A stretch of 11,427 bases of DNA from Candidatus Methylomirabilota bacterium (lineage in GTDB: Bacteria > Methylomirabilota > Methylomirabilia > Methylomirabilales > JACQHM01): the NCBI GenBank assembly GCA_016199025.1, contig JACQHM010000271.1, positions 1 to 11,427 on the forward strand. The letters are read 5' to 3'. Position 1 is the stretch's first letter. Each line of letters opens with the position of its first letter. Made by a program: the position numbers and the translations under genes. This document shows positions 1 to 7,031 of the stretch, in pieces. The notes below the pieces were generated by a model. That model searched no databases and was not told the origin of the DNA. It saw only the letters and a program-made list of their open reading frames with translations.

Positions 1-759
1 AAGAAGAGCAAGTTCGGCATCGACATCAAAGAAGCCCTGGAGGGCTACGAGGCGGCCAGGAAGCTCCCTCAGGTCGAGATCATCGGGGTACACCAGCATA
101 TCGGCTCCCAGATCACCGAGGTCGGCCCCTTCGTGGATGCCCTTTCAAAGATCGCCAACCTGATCGCCGTCTTGAGGGAGCGAGGGATCAACGTCGGGTA
201 TCTGGACGTGGGCGGCGGGTTGGGGATCACCTACAAGGACGAGGAGCCTCCTCCCCCCGATGAGTTCGCCAGGGCTTTGATCGGTGCCGTCAAGGATCTG
301 GGCTGTACGTTGATCATCGAGCCGGGCCGGGTCATCGTGGGAAACGCCGGCATCCTGGTGACAAAGGTCTTGTACCTCAAGAGGACGGCGGCCAAGAACT
401 TCGTCGTGGTGGATGCTGGGATGAATGACCTGATCCGGCCGACCCTCTACGGCTCCTATCATGGCATCATCCCCGTGAGAAGGAAGGGAGAGGCCGGGAT
501 CTTGACGGCCGACGTGGTGGGGCCGATCTGTGAGTCCGGCGATTTTCTGGCCAAGGACCGAATGCTTCCCGAGGTCCGGCCGGGGGAGCTCCTGGCGGTC
601 ATGAGCGCCGGGGCCTACGGGCATACCATGTCCTCGAACTACAACGCCAGGCCCCGGGCCCCCGAGATCCTGGTCAAAGGGGACCGCTTCCTGGTCGTCC
701 GGGAGCGGGAGACCTACGAGGACCTGATCCGAGGCGAGCGGATCCCCGAAGGACTCTAA
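1..759 (+). CDS. lysA: Diaminopimelate decarboxylase, C-terminal part (5' end outside window)
   Basis: LysA is a PLP-dependent fold-III enzyme that decarboxylates meso-diaminopimelate to L-lysine, the last step of lysine synthesis, in the cytoplasm. The frame is open from base 1 and gives 252 residues, about 60% of a usual LysA of roughly 420. The missing part is the N-terminal barrel start with the PLP lysine. Visible family motifs, numbered within the fragment: GVHQHIGSQI (29-38), the phosphate-binding GGGLGI (71-76), EPGR (107-110), the catalytic CESGD loop contributed to the partner subunit (177-181), and GAYG with its substrate/PLP tyrosine (about 205-208). The stop at 757-759 lies 13 nt before dapF, so the two are probably co-transcribed. 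Codon use matches the downstream dap genes. The family call is secure; only the true start is unknown. Confidence 0.95.
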   Translation, partial: KKSKFGIDIKEALEGYEAARKLPQVEIIGVHQHIGSQITEVGPFVDALSKIANLIAVLRERGINVGYLDVGGGLGITYKDEEPPPPDEFARALIGAVKDLGCTLIIEPGRVIVGNAGILVTKVLYLKRTAAKNFVVVDAGMNDLIRPTLYGSYHGIIPVRRKGEAGILTADVVGPICESGDFLAKDRMLPEVRPGELLAVMSAGAYGHTMSSNYNARPRAPEILVKGDRFLVVRERETYEDLIRGERIPEGL

Positions 760-772
760 AGGGAAAAGTTCA

Positions 773-1597
773 ATGGGGAAGCTGACATTCTACAAGATGA
801 GCGGGTCGGGGAATGATTTCGTCCTGATCGACAACCGGGGGAAGCGGCTGGATCAAGATCCGCAGGAGTTCGCCAGGAAGATCTGCCATCGGCAACTCTC
901 GGTGGGGGCCGACGGCCTGATCCTCCTCGAGCCGTCCGAGATGGCCGACTTCAAGATGCGGATCATCAACGCCGACGGGAGCGAGGCGGAGATGTGTGGG
1001 AACGGGGGCCGCTGCATCGCCCGCCTGGCCCACATGCTGGGGGTTGCCAACGAAAGGATGGCCTTCGAGACCCTCGCCGGCTTGATCAGGGCTGAAGTGC
1101 GAGGGGCGAGGGTCAAGCTTCAAATGGTAAAGCCCTACGGCTTGCGCCTGAACCTCGACATCCCGATCAGTGGTTCCCGGTACACGGTGCACTCGATCAA
1201 TACGGGTGTCCCCCACGCGATCCTCTTCACCCAGGATCTTGACAGGGCGCCGGTCTTCGAGCTGGGGCGGAAGCTTCGCTACCACGAGGCCTTCCAGCCG
1301 GCGGGGACCAACGTGGACTTCGTCCAGGTGACCGGGCCAAACGCCATCCGGATCCGGACGTACGAGAGGGGGGTGGAGGATGAAACCTTCGCGTGTGGGA
1401 CGGGGGCGACCGCCTCTGCCCTGATCGCCGCCTCCCTCGGTCGGGTGACCTCTCCTGTGGCCGTCACGGTGAGAAGCGGTGAGCGTCTCACCGTTTACTT
1501 CGAAGAGCGGGATGGAACCTTCGAGGAGGTGTTCTTCGAGGGGGAGGTCCGGCTCGTCTGTCACGGCGAACTTTGGGAGGAGGCCTGGAACTATTAG
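773..1597 (+). CDS. dapF: Diaminopimelate epimerase
   Basis: DapF interconverts LL- and meso-diaminopimelate without a cofactor, using two cysteines as acid and base. It feeds LysA and peptidoglycan synthesis. The product has 274 residues, the normal family length. The N-terminus KMSGSGNDFVLID (8-20) is the family start signature. The two catalytic cysteines are seen in MCGNGGRC (Cys75) and FACGTGA (Cys208). GADG (45-48), NTGVPH (143-148) and the ERGVEDET segment before Cys208 also fit. The ATG at 773 follows a purine-rich AAAGGGAAAAG segment and is the only start that keeps the conserved N-terminus. The gene sits between lysA and dapA. The 103-bp gap after it carries a telomere-like inverted repeat. 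No missing catalytic residue was seen. Confidence 0.97.
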   Translation: MGKLTFYKMSGSGNDFVLIDNRGKRLDQDPQEFARKICHRQLSVGADGLILLEPSEMADFKMRIINADGSEAEMCGNGGRCIARLAHMLGVANERMAFETLAGLIRAEVRGARVKLQMVKPYGLRLNLDIPISGSRYTVHSINTGVPHAILFTQDLDRAPVFELGRKLRYHEAFQPAGTNVDFVQVTGPNAIRIRTYERGVEDETFACGTGATASALIAASLGRVTSPVAVTVRSGERLTVYFEERDGTFEEVFFEGEVRLVCHGELWEEAWNY

Positions 1598-1602
1598 TTG
1601 GG

Positions 1603-1676
1603 AGGGTTTAAAGGGTTTAAGGGGTTTAGGGTTTATGGTCCCTTGCCAAACCCTTAACCCCTACACCCTAAACCCT
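1603..1676. repeat. Imperfect inverted repeat built from GGGTTTA/TAAACCC units between dapF and dapA
   Basis: The left arm (about 1603-1634) carries GGGTTTA at 1604, 1613, 1622 and 1629. The right arm (about 1648-1676) carries complementary AAACCCT-type units at 1648 and 1670 with degenerate copies between. The arms pair with a few mismatches and bulges around a loop of about 13 nt (1635-1647). A TTTT run follows at 1680-1683, so a weak terminator or attenuator is possible. The pairing is seen directly; the function is inference. Confidence 0.7.
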
Positions 1677-1700
1677 ATCTTTTCAGGGGAGGGGAGGAAG

Positions 1701-2603
1701 ATGGCGAAGAAGAGTTTTCAAGGTTCCATCGTGGCCCTGGTGACTCCTTTTAGAGACGGCCGGGTGGATGAGGGGAAACTAACGGAGCTGGTTGAGTTCC
1801 ACGTCAAGAACGGGACCGATGCCATCGTCCCCTGCGGCACCACGGGCGAGTCACCGACGTTGAGTCACGAGGAGCACAAGCGGGTGGTGGAGGTCGTCAT
1901 TGAAGCCGCAGCAAGGAGGATCCCGGTCATCGCCGGCACCGGCTCCAACAGCTTCGCTGAGGCCCTGGAGCTGACGAAGCATGCCAAGAAGGCCGGGGCT
2001 GACGGGGCCCTCATGGTCGTTCCCTATTACAACAAGCCGACCCAGAAGGGGCTCATCCAGCACTTCAAAGGGATCGCCGAGGCGGTGGACATCCCCATCA
2101 TCCTCTATAATATCCCTGGCAGGACCGGGGTGAACATGCTCCCGGAGACGGTGGCCCAACTGGCGGAGATCCCGAACATCGTGGGGATCAAGGAGGCCAC
2201 GGGGAACCTGGAACAGATGACCCAGGATGCCATTCTCTGTGGGGACAAGCTGACACTCCTCTCGGGGGATGATACGTTGACGTTGCCTTTGATGGCGATA
2301 GGCGGGAAGGGGGTCATCTCCGTCGTGGCCAACGTCGCTCCCAGGGATGTGGTCGAGATGACCCATGCGGCCCTGAACGGGGACTGGAAGCGGGCCCAGG
2401 AGCTCCACCTCAGGCTCTTTCCCCTCTCCCAGGCCATGTTCTATGAGACGAACCCGATCCCGGTCAAGACGGCCATGGCCATGATGGGGATGATCCAGGA
2501 GGAGTTCCGCCTGCCCCTTTGCTCGATGACCGAGGCCAATCGGAAGAGGCTTGCTGAAGCCCTGAAGGGCTACGGCCTCCTCAAAGAGGAGCGTTGCTGC
2601 TAA
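1701..2603 (+). CDS. dapA: 4-hydroxy-tetrahydrodipicolinate synthase
   Basis: DapA condenses pyruvate with L-aspartate-4-semialdehyde through a Schiff base, the committed step of DAP/lysine synthesis. From the ATG at 1701 the protein has 300 residues, close to the usual 290-295, and begins FQGSIVALVTPF (6-17) like the family. Active-site features: GTTGES (46-51; Thr47/Thr48), VVPYYNKPTQ (106-115; Tyr110), LYNIPGRTG (135-143; Tyr136 and Arg141), and the Schiff-base lysine in GIKEATG (Lys164). The start is chosen because a strong GGGGAGGGGAGG sequence sits just upstream and homology begins there. The frame happens to stay open back to about 1479 through the dapF end and the repeat, but those residues do not look like DapA. 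The C-terminus ends in CysCys. Expected to form a cytoplasmic (TIM-barrel) tetramer. Confidence 0.97.
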   Translation: MAKKSFQGSIVALVTPFRDGRVDEGKLTELVEFHVKNGTDAIVPCGTTGESPTLSHEEHKRVVEVVIEAAARRIPVIAGTGSNSFAEALELTKHAKKAGADGALMVVPYYNKPTQKGLIQHFKGIAEAVDIPIILYNIPGRTGVNMLPETVAQLAEIPNIVGIKEATGNLEQMTQDAILCGDKLTLLSGDDTLTLPLMAIGGKGVISVVANVAPRDVVEMTHAALNGDWKRAQELHLRLFPLSQAMFYETNPIPVKTAMAMMGMIQEEFRLPLCSMTEANRKRLAEALKGYGLLKEERCC

Positions 2604-2617
2604 CCGTCCATCAACGA

Positions 2618-2645
2618 ATCACTAATCACCAATCACTCATCACTA
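2618..2645 (+). repeat. Four tandem copies of a 7-bp unit ATCAC(T/C)(A/C)
   Basis: ATCACTA (2618-2624), ATCACCA (2625-2631), ATCACTC (2632-2638) and ATCACTA (2639-2645) follow each other without spacers in the 57-bp dapA-dapB gap. The repeat ends 15 nt before the dapB GTG and leaves a GGAG ribosome binding site at 2651-2654 outside it. It is much AT-richer than its flanks. Function unknown. Confidence 0.8.
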
Positions 2646-2660
2646 CTTGCGGAGCAAGCT

Positions 2661-3464
2661 GTGATACGCGCCATCGTCTGTGGGGCAGGGGGGCGGATGG
2701 GGGGGAGGATCGTCACCCTGCTGAAGGAGGCGGGAGACTTCGAGCTGGTGGGGGCCGTCGAACGGCCCGGCCATCCCGCGCTGGGGAGGGATGCCGGAGA
2801 GGTCATCGGGATCGGCCATCTCGGTGTACCCCTGACCGATGATCTTTCTAAGGTGGCGAAGGACGGACAGGTCATGTTCGACTTCACCATTCGGGAGGCG
2901 GCGATGGCCCACCTGGAAGAGGCGGCCAGGGCCAAGCTCGCCGCCGTCGTGGGGACGACCGGCTTGACCCCAGAGGACATGAAGAGGGTAGCGGAACTCG
3001 CCCAGTCGATCCCCTGTGTCATCTCCCCGAATATGAGTGTGGGCGTGAATCTTCTCTTCAAGGTCCTGGCCGAGGTGGCCGCCGTCCTCGGGGAGGCTTA
3101 CGATGTCGAGATCTTCGAGGCCCACCACCGGTTCAAGAAAGATGCCCCCAGCGGCACGGCCCTCCGGATGGCCCAGGTCATCGCCCAGGCCCTGAAGCGA
3201 AACCTAGGGGAGGTGGGGGTCTACGGCCGGAAAGGGATGGTGGGGGAGCGGAAGCCTGACGAGATCGGCGTCCACGCCATCCGGGCCGGGGATATCGTCG
3301 GGGACCATACCGTCGTCTTTGGAGGCCTGGGGGAGCGGATCGAGGTTACCCATCGGGCCTCCAGCCGGGATACCTTCGGCTGGGGGGCGGCCCGGGCGGC
3401 CCGGTGGGTGATCCACCAGAAGCCCGGCCTGTTTGACATGCTGGATGTCTTGGGACTGAGATAA
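2661..3464 (+). CDS. dapB: 4-hydroxy-tetrahydrodipicolinate reductase
   Basis: DapB reduces the DapA product to tetrahydrodipicolinate with NAD(P)H. The 267-residue product has normal length. The N-terminal Rossmann motif is GAGGRMG (8-14). VGTTGLT (97-103) and SPNMSVGVN (122-130) are typical nucleotide and domain-hinge segments. The C-terminal substrate motif is EAHHRFKKDAPSGTA (153-167), with catalytic His155/His156, Lys160 and the SGT carboxylate-binding loop. The start is GTG at 2661; no ATG nearby keeps the Rossmann strand, and GGAG lies 6 nt upstream. HAIRAGDIVGDH (205-216) is also family-typical. It lies after dapA behind a short heptamer repeat and 10 nt before the FAH-family gene. 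All expected key residues are present. Confidence 0.97.
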   Translation: MIRAIVCGAGGRMGGRIVTLLKEAGDFELVGAVERPGHPALGRDAGEVIGIGHLGVPLTDDLSKVAKDGQVMFDFTIREAAMAHLEEAARAKLAAVVGTTGLTPEDMKRVAELAQSIPCVISPNMSVGVNLLFKVLAEVAAVLGEAYDVEIFEAHHRFKKDAPSGTALRMAQVIAQALKRNLGEVGVYGRKGMVGERKPDEIGVHAIRAGDIVGDHTVVFGGLGERIEVTHRASSRDTFGWGAARAARWVIHQKPGLFDMLDVLGLR

Positions 3465-3474
3465 CGGAGGGGCG

Positions 3475-4236
3475 ATGAAGATCGTACGGTTCGCGGTTGG
3501 GAAAGAGGCGAAGTACGGCATTGTGGAAGAGGATCTGGTGCGGGAGATCCAGGGGGACATCTTCGGCCAGTTCAAGGTGACCCGGAAGACGCATCCCTTG
3601 AAGCGGATCAAATATCTGACGCCCACCGAGCTGACGAAGATCGTGGCGGTGGGCTTGAACTACCGGGACCATGCGGAGGAGGCGAAGATGCCGGTCCCCG
3701 ATGAGCCGGTCATCTTCATCAAGCCTGCGTCGGCGGCCCTCCCCCACAACGGGAAGATCATCTACCCTAAGGAGTGCCAGCGGCTGGACTACGAGGCCGA
3801 GTTCGCCATCGTCATGAAGCGAGAGGCGAGGTATGTCCCACGCGAGAAGGCACTCCGGTACGTTCTGGGCTATACCTGCTTGAACGACGTGACGGCCCGA
3901 GACCTCCAGGCCAAGGATGGCCAGTGGACCCGTTCCAAATCCTTTTACACCTTCGCCCCCTTCGGCCCCTGGATCGAGACCACCCTGGACCTCTCCAACG
4001 CTCCCATCCGAGGCTACCTGAACGGGGAGCTGAAGCAGAACTCCAACATCAAGAACTTCATCTTCGACGTGCCCTCTCTCATCAGCTTCATCTCCCGGGT
4101 GATGCCCCTTCTCCCCGGCGACGTCATCACCACCGGCACCCCCTCAGGCATCGGGCCGATGCAGGTGGGCGATGTCATCGAGGTCGAGGTGGGCGGGATC
4201 GGCCGTCTCCGGAACACCGTTATCGCCCAGAAGTAG
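3475..4236 (+). CDS. Fumarylacetoacetate hydrolase (FAH) family protein
   Basis: This is a 253-residue enzyme of the FAH/HpcE fold. Known members are metal-dependent hydrolases, isomerases or decarboxylases acting on 2-oxo-dicarboxylate-like substrates: acylpyruvases, oxaloacetate decarboxylase/tautomerase, hydroxyheptadienedioate isomerase. A short N-terminal domain (1-50) precedes the catalytic beta-fold. VGLNYRDHAEEA (59-70) carries the catalytic His. The metal ligands are Glu107 and Glu109 in DYEAEF and Asp138 in NDVTARDLQ. A conserved Lys155 lies in TRSKSF. TGTPSGIG (220-227) closes the active site. The RBS GGAGGGG at 3466-3472 is strong and the gap from dapB is 10 nt, so it is co-expressed with the lysine genes. 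It is not a recognised DAP-pathway enzyme. Its exact substrate cannot be read from sequence. Acting on oxaloacetate or pyruvate-related compounds feeding DapA is only an idea. Confidence 0.92.
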   Translation: MKIVRFAVGKEAKYGIVEEDLVREIQGDIFGQFKVTRKTHPLKRIKYLTPTELTKIVAVGLNYRDHAEEAKMPVPDEPVIFIKPASAALPHNGKIIYPKECQRLDYEAEFAIVMKREARYVPREKALRYVLGYTCLNDVTARDLQAKDGQWTRSKSFYTFAPFGPWIETTLDLSNAPIRGYLNGELKQNSNIKNFIFDVPSLISFISRVMPLLPGDVITTGTPSGIGPMQVGDVIEVEVGGIGRLRNTVIAQK

Positions 4237-4257
4237 CTCGTGGCTCGTGAAGCGTGA
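4237..4257 (+). repeat. Three degenerate 7-bp units (CTCGTGG, CTCGTGA, AGCGTGA) after the FAH gene
   Basis: The units start directly after the FAH-gene stop codon at 4237, 4244 and 4251 and share the core CGTG with exact 7-bp spacing. They occupy the first part of the 55-bp gap before dapL. No stem-loop or promoter is evident here. The repeat is short and degenerate, so chance cannot be excluded. Confidence 0.5.
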
Positions 4258-4291
4258 AAGCAGAACGTAACCTCCTTGCCGTGGAGAATCG

Positions 4292-5458
4292 ATGAGCCAG
4301 AGATACGCGCGGGCAGAGCGCCTGACGGGGCTCTCACCATACCTCTTTGCCGAGATCGACCGGATGAAGCAGGAGGCCCTGAAGAAGGGCATGGACCTGA
4401 TCAGTCTAGGCATCGGTGATCCCGACCTCCCCACGCCGCCTCACATCGTGAAGAGGCTCCAGGAGGCGGCGGCCAACTCCAAGCATCACCAGTATCCTTC
4501 CTATGAGGGTATGCGAGAGTTTCGAGGGGCGGCGGCCAACTGGTATCAGAAGCGGTTCGGTGTCGTCCTGGATCCCGAAACTGAAGTCCTCTCGTTGATC
4601 GGCTCCAAAGAGGGCATCGGCCACCTTCCCTTGGCCTTTATCGATCCGGGGGATATCGTGCTTATCCCCGATCCGGGCTATCCGGTCTATCAGGCGGGGA
4701 CGGTCTTTTCCGGCGGGGTCCCTTTTGACCTCCCGCTTTTGAAAGAGAACGGGTTCCTCCCGGATCTGGAAGCCATCCCGGCCGATGTCCAGACCCGGGC
4801 CAGGATCCTCTGGCTGAACTACCCCAACAACCCAACGGCGGCCGTGGCCCCCTTCGAGTTCTTCGCCAGGGCAGTGGCCTTCGCCAGGGAGCATCATCTG
4901 ATCCTCGCCCACGACCTGGCCTATTCCGAGATCGCCTACGATGGGTACCTCCCAGGAAGCCTCCTCGCCGTCCCGGGGGCCAAGGAGGTGGCCATTGAGT
5001 TCCACTCCCTCTCGAAGACCTACAACATGACCGGGTGGCGGATCGGCTTCGCCGTCGGGAACGCTGAAATCCTGGGGGGCCTGGGCCGGATCAAGACGAA
5101 CCTGGATTCGGGGGTGTTCCAGGCGGTTCAGGAGGCTGGGATCGAAGCCCTTACGGGGCCGCAAGACTGTGTCGAGGAGATGCGGAAGGTCTACCAGGAG
5201 CGCCGGGATGTCCTGGTGGACGGGCTCCTCCGCCTGGGCTATGCGGTCGAGAAACCCAAGGCGAGCTTCTACGTCTGGATCGGTGTCCCCAAGGGCTTCA
5301 CCTCGACGGAGTTCACCGCCCACCTCCTCTCCAAGGCGGGGATCGTGACGACCCCTGGGGTCGGCTTCGGGAAGCACGGCGAGGGCTACATCCGTGCAGC
5401 GCTGACGGTGGATGTCTCCCGGATCAAAGAGGCGGTGGATCGGCTGCGGAAGCTCTGA
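4292..5458 (+). CDS. dapL: LL-diaminopimelate aminotransferase
   Basis: DapL converts tetrahydrodipicolinate and glutamate to LL-diaminopimelate in one step, replacing the DapD/DapC/DapE succinylase route. The product has 388 residues, normal for fold-I class I/II aminotransferases. ERLTGLSPYLFAEID (9-23) and SLGIGDPDLPTP (38-49) are the DapL-type N-terminus. NYPNNPT (176-182) carries the PLP-contacting Asn, HDLAYSEI (207-214) the PLP-ring Asp208 and Tyr211, and SLSKTYNMTGWRIG (239-252) the Schiff-base Lys242. YIRAAL (366-371) holds the substrate-carboxylate arginine. TGGAG at 4282-4286 precedes the ATG. Fold-I sequence alone could fit a relative such as another class I aminotransferase, but location beside dapA, dapB and dapF makes DapL very likely. 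Its stop is 1 nt before the folB ATG. Confidence 0.93.
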   Translation: MSQRYARAERLTGLSPYLFAEIDRMKQEALKKGMDLISLGIGDPDLPTPPHIVKRLQEAAANSKHHQYPSYEGMREFRGAAANWYQKRFGVVLDPETEVLSLIGSKEGIGHLPLAFIDPGDIVLIPDPGYPVYQAGTVFSGGVPFDLPLLKENGFLPDLEAIPADVQTRARILWLNYPNNPTAAVAPFEFFARAVAFAREHHLILAHDLAYSEIAYDGYLPGSLLAVPGAKEVAIEFHSLSKTYNMTGWRIGFAVGNAEILGGLGRIKTNLDSGVFQAVQEAGIEALTGPQDCVEEMRKVYQERRDVLVDGLLRLGYAVEKPKASFYVWIGVPKGFTSTEFTAHLLSKAGIVTTPGVGFGKHGEGYIRAALTVDVSRIKEAVDRLRKL

Positions 5459-5459
5459 C

Positions 5460-5813
5460 ATGGATCGGATCGTCCTTCAGGGGATCCGTTTCTACGGGCA
5501 CCACGGGGCCACAGAGGCGGAGCAGACACTCGGGCAGCGCTTCCAGGTGGATGTCGAACTTGGCCTCGACCTTCGCCCTGCCGGCGGAAGCGATGATCTT
5601 CAGGCCACGGTCAACTACGCTCTCGTCCATCGGTTGGTGGTGGAGGTGGGGACCCAGGAACGCTTTCACCTGTTGGAGGCGTTGGCAGAGCGGATCGCCC
5701 AGGTGATCCTGGAGCGGTTCCCGGTAAAGGAGGTCAAGGTCCGGGCGTGCAAACCCTCTCCTCCTCTCCAGGGGGAGCTCGGGTTCGTGGGCGTGGAGAT
5801 TGTGAGGTCGTGA
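5460..5813 (+). CDS. folB: Dihydroneopterin aldolase
   Basis: FolB cleaves 7,8-dihydroneopterin to 6-hydroxymethyl-dihydropterin and glycolaldehyde in folate synthesis. From ATG 5460 it has 117 residues, matching the usual 115-125. RFYGHHGATEAEQTLGQRF (10-28) contains the pterin-binding start and Glu21. NYALVH (52-57) supplies the conserved Tyr53, LLEALAERIA (71-80) the pterin-anchoring Glu73, and CKPSPP (97-102) the catalytic Lys98. The frame is open 48 bp further upstream inside dapL, but homology starts at MDRIVLQGIRF, and this ATG lies 1 nt after the dapL stop, a typical coupled arrangement. GCGGAAG about 8 nt before it may serve as RBS. Its end overlaps folK. Confidence 0.94.
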   Translation: MDRIVLQGIRFYGHHGATEAEQTLGQRFQVDVELGLDLRPAGGSDDLQATVNYALVHRLVVEVGTQERFHLLEALAERIAQVILERFPVKEVKVRACKPSPPLQGELGFVGVEIVRS

Positions 5814-6316
5814 AGGAGGAAGTCGTCATCGGGATCGGCTCGAACCTGGGGGATCGTCCGGGGAACTGTGTGAAGGCGATCCAGAGGCTGGATGCCCACC
5901 CCGACCTTGAAGTGCTCAAGGTCTCTTCCTTTTACGAGACGGAGCCCGTGGATGCCGAAGGCGGATGGTTCGTCAATGCTGTGGCGCTTTTGGAAACCTC
6001 CCTGGATCCTTTCTGGCTCCTGACCCTGTTCAAGGGGATCGAGCGAGAGATGGGCAGGCCCGAGGCCCATAGGAGAGGGACCCCACGAACCATTGACCTC
6101 GACCTCCTGCTGTACGGCCGTAGGATGATCCAGACGAAAGAACTTGTCATCCCTCATCCCAGGATGCACAAGCGGCGCTTCGTCCTCCTTCCCCTTTATG
6201 AGATCGCTCCTAAGGTCGAACACCCGCTTTTGAAGCGTACCGCCGAGGAACTCCTCCTTACCCTTCAAGATCCCTCTCGGGTGAGGCTGCTTCCGATGGC
6301 TCATACCACCAGGTGA
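5810..6316 (+). CDS. folK: 6-hydroxymethyl-7,8-dihydropterin pyrophosphokinase
   Basis: FolK (HPPK) transfers pyrophosphate from ATP to the FolB product, the next folate step. From GTG 5810 the protein has 168 residues (family about 160). VIGIGSNLGDR (6-16) is the N-terminal signature. SSFYETEPV (39-47), FVNAV (54-58), EREMGRPEAHRRGTPRTIDLDLLLYG (78-103, metal ligands Asp96 and Asp98) and PHPRMHKRRFVLLPL (115-129) follow in the usual order. An ATG at 5747 lies in frame but would overlap folB by 67 bp and add 21 residues without family similarity. The GTG forms a GTGA overlap with the folB stop, so translational coupling is likely and this start is preferred. Confidence 0.93.
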   Translation: MKEEVVIGIGSNLGDRPGNCVKAIQRLDAHPDLEVLKVSSFYETEPVDAEGGWFVNAVALLETSLDPFWLLTLFKGIEREMGRPEAHRRGTPRTIDLDLLLYGRRMIQTKELVIPHPRMHKRRFVLLPLYEIAPKVEHPLLKRTAEELLLTLQDPSRVRLLPMAHTTR

Positions 6317-6320
6317 ACTC

Positions 6321-6983
6321 ATGGCGTTCGAGGCATCCAAGATATCAGCCCGTTACCTGGTCGTGGAAGGGCCCATCGGTGTGGGCAAGACCAGCCTGGC
6401 GGAGGCCTTGGCCGATCGCCTTAAGGGGAGGAGACTGTTAGAGAATCCCGAGGGGAACCCCTTCCTTCCCCTCTTCTACAAGGACCGGTGGCGCTACGCC
6501 TTCCAGACCCAGCTCTACTTTCTGTTAAACCGGTTCCGGCAGCAGCAGGAGCTTTTGCAGTTCGAGCTCTTCACCCAGAGCGTGGTCAGCGACTACCTCT
6601 TCGCCAAGGACCGGATCTTCGCCATCCTGAACCTGGACGAGCAGGAGCTGGGCCTGTACGAGAGACTCCATCCGATTTTGGAGGCCCAGGTGCCGAAGCC
6701 GGACCTGGTCCTGTATCTCCAGGCATCGACGGATGTCCTCTTGGAGCGGATCGCCCTTCGGGGAAGGAGCTACGAGAAGGAGATCGAACGAGGGTATCTG
6801 GAGGAGGTGAACGCCGCCTACAGCCACTTCTTCCTCCACTATCAGGAGAGCCCCCTCCTGATCGTGAACACCAACGAGCTGGATTTCGTCAAAAACCAGG
6901 AGGATTTCGAAGAACTCCTGAAGCGGATCGCTGAGGTTAAGGCGGGCACGCACTACTACGTTCCGCTTGGATCCCGAGGATAG
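6321..6983 (+). CDS. Deoxynucleoside kinase family protein
   Basis: Members of this P-loop family phosphorylate deoxynucleosides (dA, dG, dC or dT) at the 5' position for dNTP salvage. The 220-residue product has the Walker A loop GPIGVGKTS (17-25) after strand VVE, then ENPEGNPFLP (41-50) with the family's catalytic acidic residue, a glutamine/aromatic substrate helix around RYAFQTQLYFLL (58-69), SVVSDYLFAKDRIFA (87-101) with the DR(S/I) motif, and a LID region LRGRSYEKEI (146-155). The ending HYYVP is common in bacterial dGK/dAK-like members. Substrate preference is not readable here. The ATG is 4 nt after the folK stop, with AGGTG just upstream within folK. It is the last gene before the terminator at 7101, so it closes this operon. 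I have seen similar folK-kinase-panC neighbourhoods described, but treat that as recollection. Confidence 0.9.
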   Translation: MAFEASKISARYLVVEGPIGVGKTSLAEALADRLKGRRLLENPEGNPFLPLFYKDRWRYAFQTQLYFLLNRFRQQQELLQFELFTQSVVSDYLFAKDRIFAILNLDEQELGLYERLHPILEAQVPKPDLVLYLQASTDVLLERIALRGRSYEKEIERGYLEEVNAAYSHFFLHYQESPLLIVNTNELDFVKNQEDFEELLKRIAEVKAGTHYYVPLGSRG

Positions 6984-7031
6984 GGACCGAGACGGGGAGA
7001 TACCATAGCGGCTTTGAGGGAAAGCTTTGGG

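Noticed and set aside
1479..1700. Open frame continuous with dapA upstream of 1701, possibly an N-terminal extension
   Set aside because: It overlaps the dapF 3' end and the inverted repeat, does not resemble DapA, and a strong RBS sits before ATG 1701.
5412..5459. Longer folB start inside dapL
   Set aside because: The extra 16 residues lack family similarity. ATG 5460 gives the normal FolB N-terminus and lies 1 nt after the dapL stop.
5747..5809. Longer folK start overlapping folB by 67 bp
   Set aside because: Residues encoded there are low complexity and outside the family alignment. GTG 5810 gives a GTGA overlap and normal length.
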